Assembly (NCBI GenBank): GCA_963555705.1
Contig: OY743173.1
Coordinates: 1,575,001-1,639,000, forward strand
From: Ligustrum vulgare
Taxonomy: Eukaryota; Streptophyta; Magnoliopsida; Lamiales; Oleaceae
Direction: 5' to 3'
Length of the DNA stretch: 64,000 nucleotides
The notes beneath the pieces were generated by a model. The model was not told the DNA's origin and ran no database searches. It saw only the letters and a program-made list of their open reading frames with translations. The position numbers and the translations under genes are program-made. This document shows positions 13,472-25,114 of this stretch, piece after piece. How positions within the stretch are numbered: the first letter of the stretch is position 1; each line of letters starts with the position of its first letter.

Positions 13472-14466
13472 ACGAACATAAAATTCACAAAAAGGAATAC
13501 ACGAGGACTTACATATAGTGTGAAAATGATAACTACAACCATAACTGAGATTCCCGAATTTCCAGGAAAAACATCGAAAAGCTTTCTTGCAACAAAAATG
13601 CAGAAAACCGCAACCGGGGCAACTATGAGAAATATCGTCAAAAAGACTGACAAAGCATCAGGCCCAAAAATGAACCTTCCCCCAAGACAAAATTTCTGCA
13701 CAAGTTAAATACGATCCATCAATTATTTGAAGAGTACATGAACCAGAAATTACACCATTCTAGCCAATTCGGTAGCAGAATTAAACGAAGATCTTAACTG
13801 GTTAGCAGCAGAAACTTATCCCCACTCAAAACATTCATGCATAAGCATAACTGAAATTTCAGTGAAAATGTCACATCTGCGCATATACTCACAATGAACT
13901 CTATTGAGTTTTTATGCATGTTAAAAACTCCCTTTTTGATCATGGGATCAGTTTCTACTCAAAAAATAAAATAACATAAACCAAATGATAAAGGGCCTTT
14001 TTGGCATGGCTTTTGAAAAACAAAGAGTGACTTTTAAGACAGCTTGTTTAGACAATTTTCTGAGCTTCTCTTCTACAGAAAGCATAAGCAAAATCAAAAC
14101 AGGCCAGTTTCTCCAATAGAAAAATTAGTAGGATAATTTCGTCAAAGAGATATTTGCATAATTCAAACTCGAAATTAAGTAGAAAGAAATTTAAAATCGA
14201 CCAGTGAACATAGTAATCAAATTGAATCTCCTCGATATCTCATTAAATATTAATTTTTAGTAAAAACAATGAAAAATCAATAAAACACTCCCACCCCCCA
14301 AAAAAACTTGATCTTTCCCATTGCGAATAAAACAGAGGAAGGAACAAAAGATGAATGGAGAAATTACATTACTGCCTTCCCAGGTCTTGTATGTCCGGAT
14401 CACCGCCGCACTATCCGCAGCTCCACCTTCACCCTCCGAGCTCTTCGGTGGCGCCACCGTACTCAT
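7222..14466 (-). CDS. DHHC-type protein S-acyltransferase (PAT), five exons
   Basis: Exons on the minus strand are 14466-14368, 13695-13513, 12146-11856, 8552-8319 and 7707-7222 (stop). They encode 33, 61, 97, 78 and 161 aa (430 total), all joining in phase 0 at GT-AG sites. The enzyme attaches palmitate to cysteines of membrane proteins. The cysteine-rich domain ([15 protein letters not shown] onward) ends in DHHC at about residues 179-182, the catalytic motif. Four membrane spans are evident: about 47-69, 83-105, 195-218 and 235-265. After the last comes [11 protein letters not shown], the TTxE-type motif, and [11 protein letters not shown], a conserved C-terminal motif. The polar tail is serine-rich. 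The whole matches the Arabidopsis PAT05-PAT09 group in length and motif order. The start is the first ATG of exon 1; upstream in-frame codons have no ATG. Introns are up to 3.3 kb and contain repeats, but the coding exons look intact. Confidence 0.93.
9680..10950. mobile_element. Long-TIR DNA element inside PAT intron 4
   Basis: About 230 bases at the left (from TAACTTACTTT through CACTAAACTTTAATG, CACTCAACTTTACTTAATG, to CCACGTGG near 9890) recur inverted at the right (10730-10950). The arms are perhaps 80 percent alike. The interior of about 0.8 kb has a GT microsatellite and no transposase. Long TIRs suggest a Mutator-like or unclassified element. Exact ends and target duplication were not resolved. 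Confidence 0.55.
10195..10247. repeat. (GT)n microsatellite
   Basis: About 26 GT units with one TA interruption, lying inside the long-TIR element in the PAT intron. It generates a spurious Thr/His-rich reading frame on the minus strand. Confidence 0.9.
12654..12673 (+). repeat. Homopolymer run of 20 G
   Basis: Twenty consecutive G on the plus strand (C in the PAT pre-mRNA) in the intron between exons 3 and 2. Length may be unreliable in assembly. Confidence 0.85.
13419..13468. repeat. (AT)n microsatellite
   Basis: About 24 TA units starting some 45 bases past the donor site of PAT exon 2, within the intron. Confidence 0.9.
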
Positions 14467-15642
14467 ATTTCTCTCAAGATTTTTCAAATTTAATCTCAAT
14501 ATATCTAAATCCGGCAAAAATAATTTTCGGCATGTTCCACGATCATAGTACGACGTTGTTGGGGCCGATGGGCTATGACTGATTCATAGTTGCCATGGCA
14601 AAGGATCAATTTTTAGTTGACCTTTTTTATTTGAATTTCCTCATTGTTTTAAGCTTATATATATATTATTTAATAATAGGTAATTTTTCAAAAATGGTCC
14701 CTCATGTATGGATAATATGATATATCAGTACGCATAGTCTTTTTTCATGTCACTGACTTTCTCAATTTATTATTTTAGTTCGATAATCGTCATTTCTTTG
14801 TTATTTTTGGCTGGTAAGTGAGGGCGCCCACTTTCAATGCTCACTGTTATATTTATATTATACTAAAATAAGGGCCTAAAGTGAAACAAAGATTTAAAAA
14901 CGGAGAGTATTAATGATGGAAGCTCATAACTATGAAGCTAAGAAGCACCATGAATCATACATTATAATGAATCACATGAAAATCTAATTTTAACTTTATT
15001 AAAAAGAGAAACCCAAACATTTATATGTTGATAGTAATTTGAATTTTGAAACGATATGGATTTCAAATTATTGATTTTGAGTTATATAAAGCAATACAAA
15101 AAAGTGGGGATAATTTTTGGTTTTGGTAGTGCCTCGCTAGTGATGATGGTGCATGCGACACTGAGTGCCGAGTGGTGATAGGACAAGAATTCTAGAACAA
15201 AGTGATTGTACGAGACATTGTGGTATGACGAATAAGTTTGTGATAGATTGGAAAATGTACTCTCTCCTCTTATTTTTTTTTTTTACTTCATATGTTTCTT
15301 TTCTTTTATTTTCATTAACTAAAACTAAGGATATAGTTCTCTTGACATAAATATAAACATTGTGATGATTATATATTATATAATATATATAATATAATAA
15401 AATCTGCAGAAAAGACTATTGCACAATAAAACTATAGATTCAGGATGTAAATTCCAAGAAACATAGAACAGGGATTGAGATTGCATAGAGGCCATAAATT
15501 AGTGACCATTGTGGGAAAATTGAAAAATGAAAAATGAAATGGGAAATAAATAATTTTTGCTCGGGTAGTGATAAATTATTGGGCCTGATTTCTTACAAAA
15601 CATTTTTCAAAAAAGTTATAGCGAATTGATTATTTTTGGTTG
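14467..15642. other. PAT promoter side and intergenic, no gene seen
   Basis: The first part is the 5' leader and promoter region of the minus-strand PAT gene. I could not choose a convincing TATA box. The rest is AT-rich with a palindromic ATATTATATAATATAT stretch near 15370. No coding region is supported. Confidence 0.35.
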
Positions 15643-17213
15643 TAAGCAATTGGGTTAATAGCACAAAAGGTCCCAACGTTTGACATGTATTGTGCAAAAC
15701 GTCCCAACGTTTTGATTTTTGACGCTAAACATCCCAACCTTTACAATTTTTGGTAGAAGACATCATTTCTGTCAATTTTAACCCCATTTCACAAATTGAA
15801 CAGTAAATGTCAAGAGCATTTTCGTCCAAAAAAAAAAAGCAGCCCATTCATACTTGGGTAATTGGCACAAAACGTCCCTACGTTTGACACTTATTGTGGA
15901 AAAACGTCCTTACGTTTATTTTTTTGGCGAATAACGTCCCTACCTTTAAATTTTCTTGTTCATTAGTCCCCAAATTTTACTTTTCTTTCAATTTAGTATT
16001 CCGTATTTTATTTAAAGGTGTCTTCAAACGTGTATAACTTTTGATCTACAACTCCGAATTGCACTCCGTTTTTTGCGTTGAACTCCAAATTCAACCATCT
16101 TTCTTATGATGTATCATGTGCTCATTTATTAAACATATCGTTTTGACTTTTGTATAGTAGATACTTATTTTGTTATGGCATAATTAATTGACGTAAATTG
16201 ATTTCTGTAAATTTTATTAAAACAGTGAAATTTTAATTTTAGTTTATGTTCAGCGGTCAGCGGAATTTATAAATTGGATTTATTTGACTTTGTAATCTTT
16301 TTAAGGTAAAATATTTGGTTAAAAATTGGTATGTTTAGCCCATGTTTGAGACATGTTATAATCTCTAATAATTTTCTGAACAACACACATTCTCTCTCTT
16401 TCTCCAATTTTTAAAAAGTGATTTGAAGAGAGAGAATATGTGTTGTTCAGAAAGTTATTAGAGATTATAACATGGCTCAAACAGGGGCTAAACATACCAA
16501 TTTTTAACCAAATATTTTACCTTAAAAAGATTACAAAGTCAAATAAATCCAATTTATAAATTCTGCTGGTCGCCGAACACACTCTAAAATTAAAATTTCA
16601 CTGTTTCAATAAAATTTACAGAAATCAATTTACGTCAATTAATTATGCCCTAACAAAATAAGTATCTACTATACAAAAGTCAAAATAAAATGTTTAATAA
16701 ATGAACACATGATACATCATAAGAAAGATGGTTAAATTTGGAGTTCAACGCAAAAAACGGAGTGCAATTCGGAGTTGTAGATCAAAAGTTATACACGTTT
16801 GAAGACACCTTTAAATAAAATACGGAATGACTAAACTGAAAGAAAAGTAAAATTTGGGGACTAATGAACAAGAAAATTTAAAGGTAGGGACGTTATTCGC
16901 CAAAAAAATAAAGGTAGGGACGTTATTCGCCAAAAAAATAAACGTAGGGACGTTTTTCCACAATAAGTGTCAAACGTAGGGACGTTTTGTGCCAATTACC
17001 CAAGTATGAATGAACTGCTTTTTTTTTTGGACGAAAATTCCCTTGACATTTACTGTTCAATTTGTGAAATGGGGTTAAAATTGACAGAAAGGATGTCTTC
17101 TACCAAAAATTGTAAAGGTTGGGATGTTTAGCGTCAAAAATCAAAACGTTGGGACGTTTTGCACAATACATGTCAAACGTTGAGACATTTTGTGCTATTA
17201 ACCCTAAGCAATT
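15643..17213. mobile_element. Giant-palindrome Mutator-like fold-back element
   Basis: The element is 15652-17204 (1,553 bp), flanked by exact 9-bp duplications TAAGCAATT at 15643-15651 and 17205-17213. The two halves are inverted copies over almost their whole length, with the centre near 16400-16430 and only a few mismatches. Outer ends read GGGTTAATAGCACAAAAGGT; a related inner end, GGGTAATTGGCACAAAACGT, begins about 200 bases further in on both arms. The right arm carries a local tandem duplication of about 31 bases (GTAGGGACGTTATTCGCC repeated, 16882-16945) absent from the left arm. There is no transposase. Duplication length fits Mutator-like elements. Confidence 0.85.
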
Positions 17214-18431
17214 GTTGAATTGAAAATCTAATACTCCATTAAAAATTTGTGCCAAACAATTTCTTAAAACGTGTTCACAAAGAGAAATTTCTAAGGTGTT
17301 TATAATTCGATAAACCAAAATTTACAAGTAATTTAAGATTTAAAAGTAATTCATACATCGAAATCAATATCTCTTTATAATAGACGTTGACGGCAATTCA
17401 TTAATTAATTCTAATTGGTGACTCAATTGAACAAGTCTTTTGTCGAATGTAGTCACACTCCCAAGGTCATCCAATTCACAACGAGTATGGTCCCGAGGAT
17501 GGGTGTTTGTATTGAGCCTGGTGATCTCCTACCCGCTGGAGGGTAGGTTATCCTACCCTCCAGCACCTTTTCCATCATTAAAAATTGCAAAGGGAATATG
17601 TGAGATGTCCAAGGTAATAATAAATTTATAAGGCAAGTTTTTAAGAGCAATGTAAAACTGATGAATTATTATTTTAGGATATTAGAATTAGAATATTGAA
17701 AAACTGTTATTATGAAAATTTAATACTATATTATAATTTTGAGTACTCAAATATAAATTATGTAATGAATTCGTTATACGTGTAATATATATCATAGGAC
17801 TCACAATTTTTCAATTACATATTTCATTAATTTTTATCAAAATTTGATAAAAAATTAATTTTAATCTCTATGAAAATGGGACGTGATACTTAACTTTATT
17901 CTTGAGAGAAGTAGGAAGGAGCTATTCATCAAAAGAGAAATGAAACTGCGTAAAAACTTTCCATATTCTTCTGACAAAGGTAAATAAATATTTTGAATTG
18001 ACTTTTTATTAAAAAATGGACCTATTCCGTGTAGGAAGAAACATATGCGTTTAAGTTACTTCTCCAACAAGTTTCAACCCCTAATATTTGTTGTAACGGG
18101 GACTTAAGCCTCTATTTGACAAAAATGTTTTTTACACCACAATTTCTCAATTTAATTTTTAACTATAAATATTAATTTTTTTTTTTATTTTTCAATTACA
18201 CATTTTACTTATAAAACATAAAAAATATATTTTTAAACAAAAAAACTTTAACAAATTGATATGGGATGGTCAACTACCCGAGCAAGACACAACATTTATT
18301 TTATTTTTAAATTTCAAAATTTTGTTTTATACAAGACTTTTATATATTTCCTCAAAATATATATAGGACTATTGTTGAGTAAAAGCGAGTGTTCAATATT
18401 AAGCCCTTATTTGTTTTAGACAAAAATTTAG
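17214..18431. other. Intergenic, no gene seen
   Basis: AT-rich, except for a GC-richer block at 17440-17570 that holds a strong hairpin (listed separately). No coding region is supported. Confidence 0.35.
17535..17564. repeat. Perfect 13-bp hairpin
   Basis: GCTGGAGGGTAGG and its exact reverse complement are separated by TTAT. It sits in a GC-richer patch within AT-rich DNA. I do not recognise its role; it is not followed by a Helitron-type CTRR end. Confidence 0.6.
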
Positions 18432-19280
18432 GTGGCGTTCTGTTTGTATTTTATTTTGTATTTTCATTTTCGAAAATGTTTTGTGTTTTGTGTTTTCATT
18501 TTTGTTTTCAAATTTGCTGAAAACGCGTTTGGTTTGTCATTTCTGAAAACTGTTTTTGAAAATGAAAAGCTGGAAAACACGTTCTGTTTGAAATTTTGCA
18601 TAACAGTATTTAAACTATTTTTAATTAATTTGCTTGCAGAATACTACTAACTCCAACTCAAATTTCCTTTTACAATACACTAAAAATATGGTTACATGCA
18701 ACACACTAATGTGAGCATTAAGAGTCTATATTAACACAGCTTGGTCAGGTTCGGGACTTGAGAAAGCTCTACTTCTATTAAAATCCAGAAAATGCAAGTT
18801 CTTTCAAAACCACCAGAGTCCATTTATCATTGCATTTTTTGAAATATAACAACAAGATTTCTCATTTAATTTTTTTTTGTAATGTTGATATTGAATTCAA
18901 TAAAACTTTATTTAAACTAAGTTCCAAGTTAGGATAATTCTAAAAAAAAAAAATTCTTTATTTAGGCTTAGTTCCAAGTTAGGATAATTCTAAAAAATAA
19001 TAAAATAAAATAAAATAAATAAAAACCTTATATTAAGCTTAGTTCTAAAATTAAAAAAAAAAAAAAAAATCCCAAAACGCGTTTTCCGCGTTTTGGACAT
19101 TTTTTGTCGAAATACACACAAAACGCCCAAAACGATGTTTCGGGCATTTTCCGTTTTGTGTACAAATTTTTTTTTTGTTTTCCAAAATGCGTTTTCGAAA
19201 ATGGTAAAGAGAACGCGTTTTTAGCGTTTTCGAAAATAAAAACAGAAAACGACTTCAAAACAGCAAAGAGAACAGGGGCT
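18432..19280. mobile_element. 0.87-kb TIR repeat, copy B
   Basis: The same element as at 5155-6023, in the same orientation, starting GTGGCGTTCTGTTTGTATTT and ending AACAGGGGCT. Most differences are in the poly-A tracts and a few substitutions. Flanks AAAATTTAG and AAATTTTAG could be an imperfect 9-bp duplication, but copy A does not support this. Confidence 0.68.
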
Positions 19281-19693
19281 TAAATTTTAGTAGATTTTGA
19301 AAAAAAATTAATAAAATCGATTATTGATAAAAATAAAAAAAAATGATTAAAACTAAGGGTGTATTTGATTACATATATTTGCTAGGAAAATGTCACATCA
19401 AAAAAAAGATTTTCCACCTTTTGGTGTTTGATTGAAAAATTTGCTTGGAAAATATTTTCTTGGTACAATCACTGTCCTGTTCAGTTAAAAAAATTGTCAT
19501 TTATTTCATTACAAGACAAAAAAGATACAAAATTTAATTTACATAATTTTCCATACCACATTTTCTCTCTCTAATTTTTAACCCCACATCTTACCTAAAA
19601 AACATAAATAAATTCAACACAATTTAAATTTCTGACACATGTCTACCGAATAGAGTGTATGTTATGCACAACTTAAGATATTTTCTAAGAAAA

Positions 19694-20113
19694 CTAGTGC
19701 TTCACCCGTGCGATGCACGACATCATGTCGAAACATATAATTGCGACTTCAATATTTTCTAATTTTTTTTTTTAATTATATGTCAAACATGTATATAATG
19801 AAATAGATAGAAAAATAATAAAATGATACTGTAATTAATAGAGTTGCAATATTTCTACTATAAATTTTGAAAAATTTCTATATAAACTATATTCGTAGTC
19901 GAGTTTGTTCTATTTCCATCTTTGTCGCAAATAATCATTTTCCACACTGCGATTCGTCACTTTAGAGGATGCAAAGTAGAAATGTCCACAGCTGAAAAAT
20001 AACTTCTTTAAATAAAGGCCAACCTTGAACAGTGATTTCTCTTGACTCTTATTGATATTCATAGCATACGAAGCTATCAACTGAAATTGTTGCCTCTTGA
20101 ACTTGAAAGACAA
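19694..20113 (-). mobile_element. Helitron 3' end with truncated body
   Basis: On the minus strand the element ends with a CGTGC/GCACG hairpin (19707-19719), a short spacer, and CTAG followed by T, the hallmark of a Helitron 3' terminus. The helicase remnant lies just upstream of it. The rest of the Helitron is missing or unrecognisable. Confidence 0.65.
19910..20113 (-). pseudogene. Helitron PIF1-type helicase, C-terminal remnant
   Basis: The frame reads about 67 aa ending in a stop. It contains SYAMNINKSQEKSLFKVGLY and CGHFYFASSKVTNR, which correspond to the last conserved helicase blocks of Helitron RepHel (usual form AMTINKSQGQT and GQLYVALSRV). Q-to-E and other changes show decay. The Rep domain and the upstream helicase motifs are absent. 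Confidence 0.7.
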
Positions 20114-20601
20114 TCTTGCATGTGTTTGATTGAAAAGATGGAAAATTGATGGTATGAATATTTTTTTTAGGAATTGATTTGCCTGAAAATTATTTTCCTA
20201 AAAAATGCCAATTGGAAGTGTTGGGTGAAAAAGTAGAAAATTTTCCTAAGTTTGTTGTTTAATTAATATTTTCCATTACAAATAAAACAAAATTTAACTA
20301 TTTTAATTAAAAAAAAAATCATTATTATTATTATTTTATTTCTCACTTATTTGTACTTGATAATAATAGTAATCAAATGTAACGAAAAATATGTTTTCCA
20401 CCTGAGGAAAATATTTTCTCACCAAATAGGTGAGAAAATATTTTCAAAGCAAATAAGTTAAGTGTGCTTTAATTGGTTGTACCTTGAAAAATATTTTCCA
20501 AGATAAATTTTCCTATCAAATACAAAACAAATACAAAATGCGGAAAACATTTTTCACGATTTGACATTTTTCAAGCAAATGATAGTAAATCAAACTCATC
20601 C

Positions 20602-21782
20602 TAAATTGTGTCAGTGCATCCTCGAAATAAAAAATTTGTACCTTGCAAGATTGCTATAGAGAAATTTTGCTTCAACAACGTAATTTCCAAGTTTTGTAAT
20701 AATTAATCTCATACCATTACACATCCCTATAAAGTGATCAAATTTCGCAACAATATAAAGATATAATAATTATATAATAAATTTGATTTTTTTTTTTTTT
20801 TTTTTTGTACTCACAAAAAAGGAGAAGACTTTTGCAACAAAAATTACATGAACTATTTAATTTAAAAAATAAATAATAAGAAATTAATAAACATAAAAAA
20901 TTCAATAAACCTTGGCAAATATAGTAGGGGTCCAATGTACAGTATAAAAAACATGTAATATACAAATGCAATAGTCGTACATTAATTTATAATTCGTTCA
21001 AAATTTCTAATTATAAAAGGATATAAAGTACAAATAATGGTCAAAAATAATATAAAAACGTTAAGTGAAAAAGTTGTATACTAAAATAACATAACGATTT
21101 AATCATTAAATAATAAGTTTGAAAATAATTTTTGTTTTTACTTACAAAAAAAAAGGAAAATAATTTTAAAAATATACATTCAATTATTGCTACAAAAATT
21201 ACTTTAACTATTTAATTTAAAAAATAAATTTTAAAAAATATTTTAAAAAATAAAACATTTAATAAGTCTAGGTAAATATAGTAGTGGCTCGAATATAATT
21301 CAAATGTAAACTACCAAATAGTTAACCATATTGTAATCAAACATTTATTAATCAAATAAATATTAATCAAATAGTTAACAACATCAATTATATTAACACA
21401 CTGTGTTCATACTGAACCACTAAATATTAACCAAATAGTTAATTATATTGTAATTAAACATTTATTAACCAAATATAGTTAACATAAAGATTTAATCATT
21501 ACATAATAAGCTCTTGTTTGGTATTCATTAAAAAGAAAAAAGAAAATATTTAATTTTAATCACACATTCAATATTAAAGTATTCTACACATAAATTCATT
21601 TTTTTTTTCATTTTCAACCACACAAAATCACATCAATCACTATTCAATTCAAAACATTTTTAAATAATATTCATCAAGTTTGGAAATAATTTTTTTTTTA
21701 CTTAACAAAAATAAAAGGGAAAATAAACGCATTCACACTAATTTACTTCACACTAATTCACTATTTTTCCTTTATATATAAA
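20602..21782. other. AT-rich intergenic, no gene seen
   Basis: Low-complexity AT-rich sequence with repeated phrases such as ACTATTTAATTTAAAAAATA (two copies near 20850 and 21205) and AACCAAATAGTTAA. Decayed transposon sequence is likely. No coding region. Confidence 0.35.
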
Positions 21783-23304
21783 CTAGTAGAACATACGTGC
21801 ATTGCACGAAACGTTTTATATTTGTGTCCATTCGTGTGTAATTGGAAATGAAGAAATAGTTATTTGGGAGTAAAAATGAACATTAAGATTAGGGCATAAA
21901 TAATGGTATCAATATGATGTGATTCACTTAAGAGATTGGGATTAAAATGTTTTTTAAGCAGCCTACTTTTATGGAATTCACATTAATTCAGTTATAACTC
22001 AGAACTGACAATTTCATATTCATGAGTTGGTATGTGGCAAACTGCACCAATATTGCAGTTCCCAAGGACCTCTGCTGACCAAAGATTATTATGTTGTTCT
22101 AATGTATTGTGCACCAAAACATTTACACATAGGAAAACCTATAGAATGAACTTGACTCAAGTCATGCACGTTCAAAATGACATGGTGTCCCTCCTGCCAA
22201 AAAAAAAAATAACAAAATTTGAACTCATATATGGCTTATATATGCAAATCTATTGGGAAAAAATGCAATTAGTGGAAATGATGAAACGCTTCAACTAATT
22301 AACATAGTCAATTAGTAAAGCATAATTTAAATAGCTAACATTTACACGTATTAGAAACGTACCTCCACGGTCTTCAAAAATTCGGTGGAGTTATTATTAT
22401 CCAAAATAGAGGATGAACGGCATATACACAATTAACAAGTAGCGACATCAACATAATAATTACACAAATTACAACTCAGTTCCCAATTATTTTGAGAAAA
22501 TAGGTAGTCATGGAAAAATAAGAACTTAAAAAACAAACACGTAAGATGGAGCACACATTTTTTACAAGTAACAAAAATTTTATTAATCAATAAAATATTT
22601 CACAATCAATCCTGTATTCCAAAATAAATATTTGGAATATCAAATCAAAGCCAGAATTATAGTCCATAATATGTTACATGAAGTGCTCTTTCCCACATAA
22701 TGTCTTATAAGCTATGATTGCACATTTAGAATAACGAAAGCGTCATCTACAAATACAAAGTGTTCTTTAATTAACCAGCCTCCAAAAAATTCTAGAGATC
22801 AAAATACAACATTTTCTATCCCAACAGCAAGTTTCACAGAATTTGCATTTATATTAGAATTATATATGTGAAAAAGGTAGCAGTAAAAATATATTTCTTA
22901 ATTAAACTCAAATTTTTTTTTTAAAAAAAAAATGCATTTTCTATCAAGCTCATAAACCACAAGCAATCAATCACATTGACAAGCATATTTTGAGATATAA
23001 AAAATCACACATTAATAAATTTCATCCTACCCCTAAAGAAACATACCCCACAATAAGAAATCATTGTGAACCATTAAAACATGCCATTGAAAAGATCTAG
23101 GTGAAAATATGCATTAAGAAAAAGCTCAAGATATAAGAATTTCATAGTCTTAAAGAACTCTAATTTCCCAATGCTAATATAACTCTAGTTGTCCAATTCT
23201 ATTGAGTAGCACTCTGCTCATACAAGTTACAACGAGAGCATTCATGGCCCCCTTTTTACTTAAATAAGAGCAATTATACATGATCACATCAAAATACACG
23301 AGAG

Positions 23305-23354
23305 TTTTGAACATATTTGATTGACAATGTTTTGAACATATTTGATTGACAATG
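23305..23354 (+). repeat. Tandem 25-bp duplication
   Basis: TTTTGAACATATTTGATTGA plus five bases occurs twice head to tail, exactly. It lies inside the Helitron. Confidence 0.85.
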
Positions 23355-23594
23355 TAATTATTATAGGATTTATATTCATTTATTTCTTCTACATTCCATC
23401 ATATGAATACATGGATTTTGTAAAATATGGACACTACAAAAGCTAAAGAAACGAACTTGGAAACAGGGTACACTTTGGTATCATCTTCAGCGGCAAAAAG
23501 CCATCTGCAACAGTCAGTGGAACAACAGAATTAGAGAACCAACTCAAATCAAATGCTAAAATCAATGAGACCATAGATAATACTCTTGACTATT

Positions 23595-25114
23595 TTCATT
23601 GTTAACTTATTTTAAGTTATATTTATTGGCATTTTCTATTTTCTTAAATGTTTGTAATTTGATAAATTTAGTTTATTACTAAATATTTTTATTTAGTAAT
23701 TTATTAAATTTAATCAAATTACTTAAACATTTCTTGGACGTAATATTGTCTTTATCTCCTATATATTGTGATAATATTTGTTGCTTATCTTCTATGATAA
23801 TGACAATAAATATTGTGATAATATTTTGGAGATAATGTTGGTTGCTTATCTGATATGATAAGTATTGTGATAATGGTAGAAGTCTATCACTTATCTTTTG
23901 TAATAAATTGTGATAATAGTTTACTTGGCTTGAAATTATATCTTTATCACTTATAATCATTTTCATTAGATTTTAAGGCTTGTTAAAATATTCTGATTGG
24001 CCTAGTATATTAGGATCATAATCTCGAAATATTGATATTGTTATCTTGTGATTTTGGTAAATGTCGTGATGATATATTTTGTGATTATTCTTGACATTCA
24101 AGCATATCCAAGATATGGTAAGTATCTTCTTAATATGGTCAAGAATATTTCAACCTTATCTTTGCATATGGTAAGATTATGAGGTCAAAAATCTTGATTA
24201 GAGAGAATCTTGTGTTGGACGAAAATATGGTGATAAATATCAAGGTTTATCACTTGATTGATAAATGGTAAGATCTTTTAAGATTTATCATTATCTTTGT
24301 CTATGATAAGATTTATTTAAAAGATAATTATCTTACCTTTTTCTGATTATCTCTACTATGTTTTGCAGGTATTAGAGATCTTATGCAATAAGGAAACTTG
24401 CGAGTCAAGTAAACCTAATTGCACTATAAAGAGAAGAGAAAACGGGATGTTTTCTTAAGACGTGTAGAATCCAATTTTCGTGTGGTGCTTACAAAAATAC
24501 ACGTCCACTTTAAAGAAGTCTTGAAGCTATATTTTTCGTATGGTGCAAATAATTAATGCTTCATTTGTGTTGTGACTTCAATACTCCGGGAGGATGATTT
24601 AATCACTTGGAGAAGGAAAGATTTTCAGCGTGAAGATCAAACGGGAGGTTTGGATCAAGATTGAACGGGAGTTCGTGTTGCAGATTCAAAGAAAACTACT
24701 GAAGAGTGGTGGGACGCCAACTCATATTACATGCCACAGAAGGATCATGGAGTGATCTATTTCTTGGATGTTTGATAAAGTCTATGTGTAGATTTATCAT
24801 GTAGTTTAGATTGATCTGTATAAACTCTTTCCTTATATAGTGATTGGTTTTTGTTCGCAGGATGTGAACCGTGGGTTTTCCCTGTTAGGGTTTTTCCCAC
24901 GTTAAGCTCAAATTATTTTGTTCTTGTCTATTTACAATTCCGCACAATTTATTCTGATTGTTTACGTTTTACTATCCAGACGAATCTGCCTTAGCAAGAT
25001 TCATCTGATACTGCGCTAAACAAAACTTAACGATTTACTGTTAACTGGTTACTGTCCAGACTTGTCTGTTACAGTCTGTTTATAAAATTTAGACAACCTC
25101 AAATTTTCATTCAT
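23595..25114 (+). mobile_element. Solo LTR, about 1.5 kb, nested in Helitron
   Basis: The span 23600-25109 begins TG, ends CA, and is flanked by TTCAT on both sides (23595-23599, 25110-25114). Near its end is AACCGTGGGTTTTCCCTGTT followed by TTTTTCCCACG, a block typical of the R/U5 region of plant Ty1/copia LTRs. The first third is rich in GATAAT/TTATC repeats. No internal domain remains. Orientation is inferred from the U5-like block. Confidence 0.55.

Larger units (their letters stand above)
19363..20601. mobile_element. TIR element remnant enclosing Helitron debris
   Basis: The left end AGGGTGTATTTGATTACATA resembles the reverse complement of the right end, AGGATGAGTTTGATTTACTA. The interior repeats GGAAAATATTTTC-type motifs and includes the Helitron end and helicase remnant. 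This suggests a hAT or Harbinger type element with nested insertions. Limits are approximate. Confidence 0.4.

Noticed and set aside
23679..23966. 95-aa minus-strand frame rich in Ile, Tyr, Asn
   Set aside because: It is a reading of GATAAT/TTATC repeats in the solo LTR, not a protein gene.
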